A stretch of 64,000 nt of DNA. Origin: Verrucomicrobia bacterium UBA3841 (GTDB lineage Bacteria; Verrucomicrobiota; Kiritimatiellia; RFP12; UBA1067). The stretch covers positions 51,562 to 115,561 of the forward strand of contig DGHT01000010.1 of assembly GCA_002392765.1 (NCBI GenBank). Direction: 5' to 3'. The notes under the pieces are model-generated. The model ran no database searches. It was not told the origin of the DNA and worked only from the letters and a program-made list of their open reading frames with translations. Below are positions 49,600-59,400 of this stretch, one piece after another. Each line of letters opens with the position of its first letter. The stretch's first letter is position 1. Made by a program: the position numbers and the translations under genes.

Positions 49600-50919
49600 A
49601 TGAAAACGTTCTTCGCAAGATTCCTCTGTTCGCTGATACCCGCCAAAAAACTGCGCAAGCGGATCAGGCGGCGCCTGCTCGACGCCGCGCGCTCAAAGTG
49701 GCTCGAAAAAGAGATACCGCTGATACGCGGGAACTACGGGAGGCTTGCAGACGCCTGCCGCGACAGACTCCGGCGCGGCGAAAAACTGCGCGCGGCGTTC
49801 GTCGTCTGCGACGCTTCGATGTTCTCCGGCGAGAGCGTATTCTCCCTGATGCTCGACGATCCGCGCTTCGACCCGTTTGTCGCGGTGGTGCCGCGCGTTT
49901 CGAGGGGGAAGGAGTTTCTCCGCTCGTCGCTCGCGAAAACCATGTCGGTTCTGTCGGGACGCTACGGCGGACGCGTGCGCCGCCTTTACGATCCGGAAAC
50001 GGGCCGCGCGGAAACGCTGGAAGGCCGCGCGGACATCGTATTCACGTCGATCGTCTACCAGGATCAGACGCTCGGGGAGTTTACGACGGTTTCGATGTCG
50101 AAGTACGCTCTGACGGTCTGTCTTTACTACGGCTACGGCGGGCTTTTCAGGTCGAACGAGAAGAAAACGGTATTCCTTCCCGACATCGTGGCGGCATGGC
50201 GGTATTTCGTGTCCAACGAGGCGACGCGCAAACTGTGGATCGAGCGCAACCCCATGCTTTCGTGGAACACGGCCGTCGCCGGATACTGCAAGATGGACAG
50301 GCTCGCCGCTGTGAAGCCCGTGCGCGGCGGGCGCAGGAAAATCGTCATTGCGCCGCACCACACGATCGACAAGTGCGAGGACGCGCTGTCGCTGTCCACG
50401 TTCCCCGCCCACGCGGATTTCTTCTTGCGGCTCCCGGCCATGTTCCCGGAAGTCGATTTCGTGTTCCGTCCGCATCCGCTCCTTTTCGTGCGGCTCGCGA
50501 CGCCGAAGTGGTGGGGCGAGGCGAAAACGCGCGAGTACGTCGAACGCATGAAAGCGCATTCGAACGTCGAATTCCAGCAGGGCGGCGACTATTTCGAAAC
50601 GTTCGCGTCGTCCGACGCGCTTGTCCACGACTGCGGATCGTTCCTGGCGGAGTATTTCTACACCGGCAGGCCGCAGTGCTACCTTTCGGACGGCTCCGGA
50701 CGCCTTGAGCGCCAGCTGCTGCCGTTCAGCGAAAAGCTGTATTCCAACACCTACCACGCCGTCAGCGATGACGATATCGTCCGGTTCATACGCGAAGTCG
50801 TCATAGAAGGGCGGGACGCGATGTCCGGCGCCCGCGCGTCTTTTGCGGCAAAGGAGGTCTGCGTAAACCATCCGCACGCCTCGCGCGCGGTGCTCGATGC
50901 GGTAGTCTCGTCGCTGTAA
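49600..50919 (+). CDS. CDP-glycerol glycerophosphotransferase-like protein (TagB/TagF type)
   Basis: 439 residues. The C-terminal half shows the family's signature: IVIAPHHTIDK, FVFRPHPLLF, SSDALVHDCGSFLAEYFYTG followed by RPQCYL. Members transfer glycerophosphate or ribitol phosphate to cell-surface polymers; in Gram-negative-type bacteria they decorate capsules or lipopolysaccharide. No CDP-glycerol synthase gene is in the window. An N-terminal basic amphipathic stretch (KKLRKRIRRRLLDAARSKWL) could bind the membrane. It ends the operon. Confidence 0.82.
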   Translation: MKTFFARFLCSLIPAKKLRKRIRRRLLDAARSKWLEKEIPLIRGNYGRLADACRDRLRRGEKLRAAFVVCDASMFSGESVFSLMLDDPRFDPFVAVVPRVSRGKEFLRSSLAKTMSVLSGRYGGRVRRLYDPETGRAETLEGRADIVFTSIVYQDQTLGEFTTVSMSKYALTVCLYYGYGGLFRSNEKKTVFLPDIVAAWRYFVSNEATRKLWIERNPMLSWNTAVAGYCKMDRLAAVKPVRGGRRKIVIAPHHTIDKCEDALSLSTFPAHADFFLRLPAMFPEVDFVFRPHPLLFVRLATPKWWGEAKTREYVERMKAHSNVEFQQGGDYFETFASSDALVHDCGSFLAEYFYTGRPQCYLSDGSGRLERQLLPFSEKLYSNTYHAVSDDDIVRFIREVVIEGRDAMSGARASFAAKEVCVNHPHASRAVLDAVVSSL

Positions 50920-50974
50920 AGCGTGAATTGCATCACTCAAGTGACGAAAACGAACGATCCGCCGCCAAGAGATA

Positions 50975-51020
50975 TCCCCCTTCACTCCCCCACTCCTCCA
51001 CTCCCCCACTTCCACTCTTT
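50975..51020. repeat. CCACTCC-type tandem tract in the kinase-locus upstream spacer
   Basis: Degenerate CACTCC/CCCCCACT units fill part of the spacer between the transferase gene and the next promoter. Behind it the DNA is very A+T-rich (51025-51130), unlike the rest of the region. No terminator is clear. Confidence 0.65.
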
Positions 51021-51073
51021 CAGTTGGCAACAATTGTAAACAAATATAAACAAAAATAATTTCAATTATACAA

Positions 51074-51102
51074 TTGACACAAAAAATAATATTTGATAAA
51101 AT
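51074..51102 (+). promoter_or_regulatory. Promoter of the kinase/FHA/SPFH locus
   Basis: A consensus TTGACA and TAAAAT are separated by 17 bases, with TGA directly before the -10. The A+T-rich stretch upstream could act as an UP element. The first start codon lies 30 bases beyond the -10 with AAGGAG at 51121. Confidence 0.8.
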
Positions 51103-51131
51103 AATATCGGAAAATAAAAAAAGGAGTTGTA

Positions 51132-51467
51132 ATGGGTGTGGAATCTGAATATATGAGTCTTGAAGAAGTCTCCAACATGCTTGGCGTTACCTATCAGCTG
51201 ATATACAGGCTTGTGAGGTCCGGCGAGCTGCCGGCGGTTCGTCTAGGCAAACTCTACCGAGTTTCGCGCAACGATCTTGACGGTTACCTCAAGCGCAGCA
51301 AGAGCGCGTCGGCTACGGGCGGAGCGTGCAGCGTTTGCGGGACATTCTACAAATCGCGCAAATCGCTTGAGCAAACCTGCACCGAAGACGGTTGCGAGGA
51401 GCCGATATGTTTCGATTGCTGGAATCGGCTGGGCGTGCGCAAGTGCTCTAAACACAGCGGAAAATAA
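51132..51467 (+). CDS. Excisionase-type HTH protein with C-terminal zinc-binding module
   Basis: 111 residues. Residues 8-55 form an excisionase/MerR-like helix-turn-helix: YMSLEEVSNMLGVTYQLIYR, then LVRSGELPAVRLGKLYRVSR. Residues 65-108 contain CSVCGTFY, CTEDGCEEPICFDCW and KCSKH, a Cys/His set like a B-box or treble-clef zinc finger. It is the first gene after a strong promoter and 27 bases before the SPFH gene, so it may regulate the locus or be its DNA-bound or protein-bound adaptor. This role is inferred. Confidence 0.8.
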   Translation: MGVESEYMSLEEVSNMLGVTYQLIYRLVRSGELPAVRLGKLYRVSRNDLDGYLKRSKSASATGGACSVCGTFYKSRKSLEQTCTEDGCEEPICFDCWNRLGVRKCSKHSGK

Positions 51468-51494
51468 CACATTCAAAAAAAGAGGAGGTTAAAC

Positions 51495-53285
51495 ATGGGT
51501 CTTTTCAGCGATAAGTGTCCGGACTGCGGAAGCAGTGTTTCGAAAAGGGCAAGGTTTTGTTCCAAGTGCGGACGCGGCGCCCCCGGCGGATGGTTCAAGT
51601 GCCCGCAGTGCGGCAACTGGGTTGGCAACGACTCGAAGTTCTGTCCGCACTGCAACCATCCGCTTTTCCCGGAAGAGCGCATCGACCTTGCCGGAGGCGT
51701 GTGGGCCCGCAGGCCCGGAGAGTTCGCACGGCGTTTTGAGCTTGACGACGTCCGCTTCATCAAGGATAACGGACTCATCGTCCAGGAAGGGACTGTCGCG
51801 ATTCTTCTCGACGGCGGGAAGGCGGTCAAAGAGCTCGGGCCCGGACGCCACAGTCCGCTCGGGACGATTCGCAGCATCAACTGGTTCGGCAACCCGCCGC
51901 CTCGCTCGGCGGTGATGGTGGATGCGGGCGAATGCGTGTTTCGCGTCGATTTCACCGGGAAGGATTCCGGCGCCGGATCCGTCGCGTCCGCCCCCCTGCG
52001 TTCCGCCGAGGAGCTCGAGGTCGGATGCGTCGCGGAGATTACGCTCAGATTCGTGTCCGGAAGAGCCGACCGTTTCATTGCGAATGTCATGAAGGAGAAG
52101 CGTTCGGTTGCCGTAGACGACGTCCGTGCGCTCATCTACGAGAACGCGGTAACGGCAGTGCGCGACCTCTGCACCCAGTCCACGATCGAGGACCTCGTGA
52201 AGGATCCCGAACGCCGCGAGCGCTTCGAGGACGCAATCACGCACGCGCTTCGCGATGCGATGAAAGAGTGGGGGGTGGAGATCGTACGCACCGGCGCGGT
52301 GGATTTCTACGGCAGGGCATACGAAGAGGTGCGGGAGAAATACGGAGAACTAGAGAAGTCGCGCCGTCTCTTCGAGTTCAGAAAGGCCGAGATAGAGGCC
52401 TTCGCCGCAGCGGCGGATGAAGAGGCTGCGGCAGGAAAGCGCGATGCAAAGCGCGAACAGGAGACGAAGGAGTATCTCGAGCAGCTTGCGCAGGAGAAGC
52501 AGCTCACCGAGATCGAGCGGACGCAGGAGCTCGCGATTGCCACGCGCGTGTCCAAGGGCGAGATATCCGCAACGGAGGCCAAGCTCGCCGCCGCGCGTGA
52601 ACTTGAGGAACATGCGAAGAACATGACGGCTCTCGCCCACAAGCTCGAGCTGGACCTGACGCTTCGCAACTACGACCGCGAACAGCTGGTTGCGGACGCG
52701 GAGAACAAGGCGAGACTTTCGTCCATCGGACGCGAGGAGCGACTGAAGGACGAGAAGCTGTCCTCTGCCCTAATGGGCGAGAAGGTCGGGCAGGCGAAAC
52801 TGAACGACGAAATCGAGCGCATCAGGATCGAGCGCGAGCTATGGGAGCAGGACAAGTACCTCGACCTTCGCAGGAAGAAGAACGAAATCAAGAACGCCGA
52901 CCTCCGCGAGCGTGCGGACATCCTCGGCGGGAAGAGCGAGCTGGAGCTGGCCGCACTCGCGATCGACGATCCGGCGGCGCGGCAGGCGTTCCTCGAGCAG
53001 GGGCTTGCCCGGCTCAAGATCGAGCAGGAGTCGGCAATGTCCCCCGAGCAGCTTCTGGCAAAACAGGCCGCGACATCGGCGGAGGCGGCCCAGGCGCTTG
53101 CGCGAATGGCGGAGGCGAAGGAGCGTGCGGCATCGCAGGTTCTCGACGAGCGGCGCAAGATGGATTCCGAGCGTCTTTCGCACGACGAGAAGATGCAGGA
53201 GCAGTTGTTCGACCTTGCCAAGAAGGCCGTCGAGCACCAGACAACCGTCGTGCCGCCCGCGCCGGTCACCAACATGCAGCACTGA
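51495..53285 (+). CDS. Double zinc ribbon - SPFH (band 7) domain coiled-coil protein
   Basis: 596 residues. Two zinc ribbons open the protein (CPDCGSSVSKRARFCSKCG; CPQCGNWVGNDSKFCPHCN). An SPFH-like domain follows at about residues 85-290 (VQEGTVAILLDGGKAVKELG, RSVAVDDVRALIYENAVTAV, EWGVEIVRTGAVDF). The remainder is a long charged coiled coil rich in Ala, Glu, Lys and Arg, ending TTVVPPAPVTNMQH. SPFH proteins form large ring scaffolds, usually on membranes; no membrane helix is seen here, so attachment may be indirect. I infer a scaffold for the kinase and FHA proteins of the same operon, whose adjacent member also begins with a zinc ribbon. Confidence 0.85.
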   Translation: MGLFSDKCPDCGSSVSKRARFCSKCGRGAPGGWFKCPQCGNWVGNDSKFCPHCNHPLFPEERIDLAGGVWARRPGEFARRFELDDVRFIKDNGLIVQEGTVAILLDGGKAVKELGPGRHSPLGTIRSINWFGNPPPRSAVMVDAGECVFRVDFTGKDSGAGSVASAPLRSAEELEVGCVAEITLRFVSGRADRFIANVMKEKRSVAVDDVRALIYENAVTAVRDLCTQSTIEDLVKDPERRERFEDAITHALRDAMKEWGVEIVRTGAVDFYGRAYEEVREKYGELEKSRRLFEFRKAEIEAFAAAADEEAAAGKRDAKREQETKEYLEQLAQEKQLTEIERTQELAIATRVSKGEISATEAKLAAARELEEHAKNMTALAHKLELDLTLRNYDREQLVADAENKARLSSIGREERLKDEKLSSALMGEKVGQAKLNDEIERIRIERELWEQDKYLDLRRKKNEIKNADLRERADILGGKSELELAALAIDDPAARQAFLEQGLARLKIEQESAMSPEQLLAKQAATSAEAAQALARMAEAKERAASQVLDERRKMDSERLSHDEKMQEQLFDLAKKAVEHQTTVVPPAPVTNMQH

Positions 53286-53296
53286 GGTCCTCCTCT

Positions 53297-54556
53297 ATGG
53301 ACGGCGAACAGCCCAGATGCCCCGATTGCCATACTGCGGTCAATCCCGGCGCGGCTTTCTGCCCCGGGTGCGGGATGCGCCTGGGGATTGAAGATGCGCG
53401 CGCCGCGGCGGATGCCGCGCACACCGGGCCGTTCTCGCTTTCCGCCGCGCTGCCTGCGGCGATGCAGGTCGGACGCAGGTCCCTTGTCGTCGTGCGTTTC
53501 CGCACGGCGGAGGACATCTACGAATCTGTGGAGTTCGTGCTGCGCAACGGCGATACGGAGCTGTGCAGGCGTCCATGCTGCGCGGGCCGGCCGATGTCCG
53601 TCGAGCACGAAGTGTTCCTCGATGTCACGCCGCGGAACTGCGGCGTCGCGCGCGTCGAACTGGACGCCGTCTGCCGCATCGGGCCGGACGGCGACGAGGA
53701 GGTGCACACCGCCGCGCTCCACATCGCGGTCGACGACCGTGCGCCGTCGTCGTTCAATCCGGTGATCAACATCAGCCAGACGCAGACTTCCGACCGCGCC
53801 GGCGACACGAAGGGCGGGGATATAAACGTCAACCTCGGCGGACTCAAGATCGCCGCCGAAGATTCGTCCGCCCGCTATGAAACCGACTCGACCCGATTCG
53901 TTCCGCTTGAACCGCGCCTGCGCATAAGTCCGGCGAGACTGACGCTTTCCGGGGAAGGCGGCGTGCTGCAGCTCGTCTCCGACAGGACCGTAACGTTCGG
54001 CAGAAGCCGCGACAACACGATCGCTCTGCGGATATGCGGAGCGGACGGATCCGTCCTGCGCGAAGAAACAAAGACAAGCATCTCCCGGTATCATTTCAGA
54101 CTGGAGTGTTCGGGCAATGCCTGCACCGTCAAGGACGGAGGCATGTCTCCCGGATCGACCGCTCCCGCCATCCCCGCACCGTCGTCATACGGCACGCGCC
54201 TTGACGGTTCCGCGCTGCCTCCTGCCGGTTCCGCCGTCCTTGCGCCGGGAAGAGATATAGCGCTGGCAGTGGGTCGCGCCGACGCCGAACTGCAAATGAA
54301 TCTCAGATTCTGGCGCGACAGCTGGGGCAGACCCGAAGGCGTTCTTGCGGAGCGCCGCGACGGCGCGCGCCAGAAAATATGCATAGTCTGGCGCGAGATT
54401 CCCGTTTCCGGCTCGGAGCGCATTCTCTGGAACGGAAGCTGCTGGATACTCGCGGCCGGGCCGTCGTCCGCTGTCGGGATATCCGCCGGAACGGCGGTGT
54501 CCATCGGCGGCAATACATTCAATGTCCTTCCGTTCCATCAAACCTATCTTGACTGA
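53297..54556 (+). CDS. Zinc ribbon - FHA domain protein
   Basis: 419 residues. The N-terminus is a zinc ribbon (CPDCHTAVNPGAAFCPGCG) like those of the SPFH neighbour. A beta-rich middle region with no recognised family follows (residues about 45-190). At residues about 225-330 is an FHA-like domain: TVTFGRSRDNTIALRI, SISRYHFRLECSGNACTVKD and GTRLDGSALP, which fits the GR...S.xH...GT.ldG pattern. FHA domains bind phosphothreonine. With two Ser/Thr kinases downstream, I infer that this protein reads kinase output. The start ATG is 11 bases after the SPFH stop and lacks a strong ribosome site. Confidence 0.82.
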   Translation: MDGEQPRCPDCHTAVNPGAAFCPGCGMRLGIEDARAAADAAHTGPFSLSAALPAAMQVGRRSLVVVRFRTAEDIYESVEFVLRNGDTELCRRPCCAGRPMSVEHEVFLDVTPRNCGVARVELDAVCRIGPDGDEEVHTAALHIAVDDRAPSSFNPVINISQTQTSDRAGDTKGGDINVNLGGLKIAAEDSSARYETDSTRFVPLEPRLRISPARLTLSGEGGVLQLVSDRTVTFGRSRDNTIALRICGADGSVLREETKTSISRYHFRLECSGNACTVKDGGMSPGSTAPAIPAPSSYGTRLDGSALPPAGSAVLAPGRDIALAVGRADAELQMNLRFWRDSWGRPEGVLAERRDGARQKICIVWREIPVSGSERILWNGSCWILAAGPSSAVGISAGTAVSIGGNTFNVLPFHQTYLD

Positions 54557-54569
54557 AAGGAAAAATCAA

Positions 54570-55370
54570 ATGAAACAAATACTCGTCAATGCCGTGGCTG
54601 CGGCTGCCGCTCTTGCGCTGTCGGGATGCGCCACCGTGTACCGTGTTTCGGAAACCGCATGTCCGGAGGATCCGGCCGCGCAATATGCCGCGCCCGCGAT
54701 GCGCAATCCGGTCGTTCTCGTCGATGTGAAAGCAGGCGGCGAACAGGCCGACAACCTTGCGGCGTCAGTGCGGACTGAAGTCGAGAACAGCCTCGCGTCG
54801 CGCGGATTTTCCGTTTCGGCGAATGAGCGTCCCGATTCGGCTGTCTCCGTATCGCTCCACTGCCGGTCCAAGGACAAGCTTGCAGACTGGAAACTGTATG
54901 AAGGCAGCGCGGAAGTGCGCGTCAGCGAATCCGGTTCTGGCAAGCTTGTCGCATCCAAGTCGTTTGCTGCCGACGGTGAGCGCGCGCTGGACGCCGAGAA
55001 GGCGATGAAGGGCGTTGAAGAGGGACTGGCGCGCCAGATACTGCCCTGGCTCGACACGGCGCTTCCGATGCGCAAGGTCGCGCTGCCCCCTCCGCCGCCT
55101 GCTCCTGCCGCAGCGATGGTAACGATCACCCCCGCAGACAAGTCGGAGTGCCAGATGTCCGTTCTTGCGGTGCAGCGCAATTTCATGGATTTCATTGCGG
55201 CCCATCCAGGCGTCGTCGACTGCCGTCTTGTCAGTGAAGAGCCTGCGATGCGCGTGTATACTTTCCGGGTGGCATACGACCCGGACGCGTTTCCGGGCGG
55301 TCTGCTGAACACGATCGTGCTGGATGCTCCGGAACTTGGCAAAAACATCAAACTAGAAATCGTGCGCTAA
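54570..55370 (+). CDS. Lipoprotein of unknown function
   Basis: 266 residues with signal peptide and lipobox ALALSGC near residue 18. Residues about 45-170 (NPVVLVDVKAGGEQADNLAA, SLASRGFSVSANERPDSAVS) resemble the outer-membrane lipoprotein folds that accompany LpoB/CsgG-like proteins. A Pro/Ala linker (VALPPPPPAPAAA) leads to a second domain (MSVLAVQRNFMDFIAAHPGV) whose family I do not know. It probably sits at the outer or inner membrane facing the periplasm. It is 18 bases before the next gene, which has a similar N-terminal theme, so the two may form a complex. Confidence 0.7.
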   Translation: MKQILVNAVAAAAALALSGCATVYRVSETACPEDPAAQYAAPAMRNPVVLVDVKAGGEQADNLAASVRTEVENSLASRGFSVSANERPDSAVSVSLHCRSKDKLADWKLYEGSAEVRVSESGSGKLVASKSFAADGERALDAEKAMKGVEEGLARQILPWLDTALPMRKVALPPPPPAPAAAMVTITPADKSECQMSVLAVQRNFMDFIAAHPGVVDCRLVSEEPAMRVYTFRVAYDPDAFPGGLLNTIVLDAPELGKNIKLEIVR

Positions 55371-55388
55371 AAAGAAAGGACCCGAAAT

Positions 55389-56492
55389 ATGAAAAAAAGC
55401 ATTGTCGCCATGGTTGCCGCGTTCGCGGCGGTTGTTGTCTGCAAAGGCGCGATAGACGCCGGCGAACTCGCAGAGCTGGCGCTCAAGGATGCTGTCGCCG
55501 ACGCGACATCGTCGCTTTCCGCCGCTGCGAAGATCCCGTCGAAAGAGCCGGTCGCGGTTCTTCCTTTCGCCGACGGAGGCGCCGGGGCCGCCGGACTTCT
55601 GAAGAACGCTCTTGTTGCCGCAGGCAAGACGTGCGTTGAAGGCAAGGAGGATCCAGCCTGGAGCGAGATTCTGAAGGAGATCGCCTGGGACGAACGCAGG
55701 GAGGATATTCTCGATCCCGACACGCTTGACAAGTTCGGAAAGCTCAAGTCGGCGCGGTATCTTATGTACGGATGCGTCCGGCGCGTCGCCTCGAGCGAGA
55801 GATACGTTCTTGTAGAACTAGAGCTCCACGTCTCGTCGATATCGACGAAGGAGCATGTCTGGGGAGGGACGTTCGTCCGCAGGCATTTCGCCCCCGGGGC
55901 GGAGCCGGACGGCGCGCTGGACATACCTGCGGACGTGCGTCTCGCGCTTGTCGACGGCGTGAAGGCGAAGGTTGCGGATTCGCTCGCGAAATCGGCGAAA
56001 CTCGGATCGGTAGGGAAGGTCGCCATTCTGCCGATCGCAGGCGATGTCGATCAGTATGCAGAGGGGCTGTTCCGCGATGTCCTGTCGAAATCTTCCGTAA
56101 CACCTGTCAACCTCGATGTCACGACACGCGCCGAAGCAAGATTCGCGGTAAGGGAGGGCGGCGGCAAGGGCGACGCCATAGCATACGGCGTACTTCGCGA
56201 TCTTTCCGCAAAGGTTGTCGAGACAAAGCCAGCTGGCGAAAAAACCTGCGCGGCGACGATGGAACTCCAGCTCTGGATCGAGAAGGCTGATACGCGCGAG
56301 ATCGTCTGGAGCGATACGGTCCAGTTTGTCACGGAGTTCAAGACGGGTGCGCGCGGATGGTGGGACAGTCTCTGCGCGGCCGTGCCGTTCTTCGCCGATC
56401 ATCCTTCGGCAATCGTGTGGCTCCCGCTTGCCGTCCTGCTGGGACTGATCGTTCTGTTCAAGTTCTTCAAGGCGACTACGCGTGTAAGGTGA
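55389..56492 (+). CDS. Exported CsgG/LpoB-like protein with C-terminal membrane helix
   Basis: 367 residues. A signal peptide or anchor (MKKSIVAMVAAFAAVVVC) is followed by two related halves, each starting with a VAVLPFADGGAG or VAILPIAGDV strand and containing a KSARYLMYGCVRR or GDAIAYGVLRDL segment. The latter is the core pattern of the CsgG/LpoB/TolB-N-like fold. The C-terminus has one membrane helix (AIVWLPLAVLLGLIVLFKFF) and a basic tail, so the bulk is periplasmic. It is seven bases before the first kinase gene. I infer that it transmits an envelope signal to the locus. Confidence 0.72.
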   Translation: MKKSIVAMVAAFAAVVVCKGAIDAGELAELALKDAVADATSSLSAAAKIPSKEPVAVLPFADGGAGAAGLLKNALVAAGKTCVEGKEDPAWSEILKEIAWDERREDILDPDTLDKFGKLKSARYLMYGCVRRVASSERYVLVELELHVSSISTKEHVWGGTFVRRHFAPGAEPDGALDIPADVRLALVDGVKAKVADSLAKSAKLGSVGKVAILPIAGDVDQYAEGLFRDVLSKSSVTPVNLDVTTRAEARFAVREGGGKGDAIAYGVLRDLSAKVVETKPAGEKTCAATMELQLWIEKADTREIVWSDTVQFVTEFKTGARGWWDSLCAAVPFFADHPSAIVWLPLAVLLGLIVLFKFFKATTRVR

Positions 56493-56499
56493 CATTCGC

Positions 56500-59400
56500 T
56501 TGACTTACAATACTATAAGCAACGACGTGACGATGGCGGGAGGCGTGCAGGGCACGCTTCTCGCGAATCGGTATCGCATTGTAAAACAGCTTGGCCAGGG
56601 CGGGATGGGGAGTGTGTGGCTCGCCGAGGACACGCAGCTCGACAACAAGCTCTTCGCCATCAAGATGCTGCCTAGCATTCTTGTCTCCAACAAGCGCGCG
56701 TACAGGCAGTTGAAGGACGAGGCGCTTGTGGCGATGAAACTGTCGCACCCGAATATCGTGACGCTAAGGGCCTTCGAGGAGAACAACGGCAACCCATTCC
56801 TCGTAATGGACTACATCGATGGCCAGACGCTGGACGATTATATCGGGGAACGGCCTACTGGGGGAACGGCCGTCTCGGCCGTTTACAACGGGGAACATGG
56901 AACGGGGAACGGGGAACAGGGAACGGGGAACGGTAGGGCGCGATCACCGAGCGCGCCGCAGGGAGGTCTCCCCGAATCCGACGTTCTCCGCATCCTTCGT
57001 CCCATCGCCGCCGCACTCGACTATGCGCATTCTAAGGGTGTTGTCCATCGCGACGTAAAACCCGGCAACGTTATGATTGCGAAGGATGGAACGCCGTACA
57101 TCCTCGACTTCGGCATCGCTCGCGAGATACAAGAGACGATGACTCGCGTAACAGGGAAACTGTCTTCGGGGACGCTCCTCTACATGTCGCCGGAGCAGTT
57201 GAACGGCGATGCACCGAAGAAGGAGCAGGACATCTACTCCTTTGCCGCGATGGTGTACGAGTGCTTGAAGGGCGAACCGCCGTTCAGCAGGGGGAACATC
57301 GAATTCCAGATCATGAACAAGCAGCCGGAACCGCTGACGGACGCCAGTACAACGGGCAGCTTGCCCGTTGGCGTGAACGGGCGAGACGCCCGTTCTCCCA
57401 GTGTCGCGGCGGGGGTCATGTCCGGCCTCGCGAAGAAGCCCGAGGACCGCCCGCCTACCTGCTCGGCTGTGCTGGAGGGGAATGTCTCACGCGGAGGCGC
57501 GGAGACGCGGAGAAACGAATACGGCAACGGTAGGGCGCGGACTCCGGCCGCGCCGGTGGGGAAGGAATTCTCGCGCGGAGGCGCAGAGACGCAGAGGACG
57601 AACGGTGCAGGCAAGGTGCTGGCGGTTCTGGCGTTCGTTGCGGCTATAGCCGTCGGATGGTTGTATGTGAACGCGCGAGCCGCGCGTTCTACTGGGGGAA
57701 CGTATCCCCCGAGGCCGAAGGCCGAAGTCGCCTTGGCGAGCTCAATGCGGGGTGGCGTCCCGCCCGTTGCGAGGCAAGAAACCACTGGGGGAATGGGCGT
57801 CCCGCCCGTTGCAGCGAAAACATCCTCCATATCCTCACCTGGGTGCGAAGCTGAGAGTGAGCGTCCTGCAAAGCTGGAACACAAACCGGCTCCGCGTGCG
57901 GCGGCGGAAAAAACTGAACGGCCAGGGGAGAAGAATCAAGCCCGAGAGCGCGAAATGCCGCGCCAGAAGGAAGTAGAAGCCCGCGAAACTGAGGAAGCGG
58001 AGCGAGCGGCCGAGACGGCGAGAGGGGAGAGAAAGCTTGATAATGCAAGAATGTTGAAAGATGCAAGGGCTGCACTTTCCCTGTTGTATAAAGATCCAAT
58101 GCAGCACGGCCATTTCGACTCGAAAAATGTTCCGCTAACTCAAGTTCAGCAAGATCTGCTTTCTCCGCTGTTTAATGTAATGTTGGCAAAAGAGTGTGAA
58201 TACATGTCCTTGCTCAACATGTTTTCGGAAAACCATCCGGAAATAAAAGAGAAAAAGTCTGAATGGGACAAAGCGGTTGATAAATTCAAATCAGTTGTAT
58301 CGGTGCTTCAAAGCGGTCTTTCGCAGGATTCTCCGGTTCACGATGTCCGGGAGGCTGTCTCCGTTCTTGTCAAAGAACCGATGCGATATGAAACTGTTGC
58401 AATGTATTTGTCCATGGCGCAAAGAAAGCGGCTTTCGCCGGTTTTTAAAGACCTTGTGCTTGTCGAGGCCGACCTTGAGATATTGCGCACGAAATACGCC
58501 GAGATCGCCCCTGTGGTAGTAAGCGCCAAACAGAAGCGGCAGGAAATCCTCGAGGAATTCAAAACATTGGCAGGACAATGTCTTGAAAACAAGCAGGCTG
58601 CATCCGGCGAGTATATTGTCAAGTCCGGCGACACCCGGTCTGGAACGGCGTTCGGACACGGGACGGCCGATAAATCATTGAAAGCGCTCAATGGCCGTGC
58701 AAATGCGGAAGCCAGCCGGGAGAAAGCCCTCAAGGCACTGAAAGAAGCAGTGTCTCTAGGTGCGTTGACTTATGCCAAGGAGAATGTGAAGAATGCGAAT
58801 ACTGTCTATCGACGGGCGAAAAATGAATTAGACGGGATGAAGTTTGCTGATGCAGTCAGTCTGTTTGACAAGGCGGCTGAACAGTTTGATGAAAGCGCGA
58901 CGGTTGCGAAAAATGTCAGGATCGCCCTTGATGCCATCGCAAAGGTCCCCATGGAATATAAGGCTGTCAGGGATCGTTTGCCCGGCGATATGCAGGGAGG
59001 ACTCGACCCGTATTTCCAGAACTTGAGCAAAGCTATGCAAGAATGTGATGAGCTATGCGAGAAATATGCGGAAAGTAATCCCAAGGTCGTTGAAAAACGT
59101 GGGGAAATAAGAGAATTGCGCAGAAATTTCTATCGCGCGGTACTGATTTCGTCTGCTTACGTCAAGGACCGCACGTCTGGAACGATGTATTATAATGTGA
59201 GGGCCGGAGATACTTTGACCCTGATTGCAAGTGCTTTCGGGATGGAGATAATGGACTTGAAGGCGTTGAACGGACTTAAGGGCGATGTTGTGAACATTGG
59301 ATGGTCCCTGAAAGTTTCCAATGTGTCTTTAAGTCCGAATCGGGATTTAAGCCGGAACCAGGAGTCAAGCCAGGATCGGGAGCGTGATGATATGCTCTCA

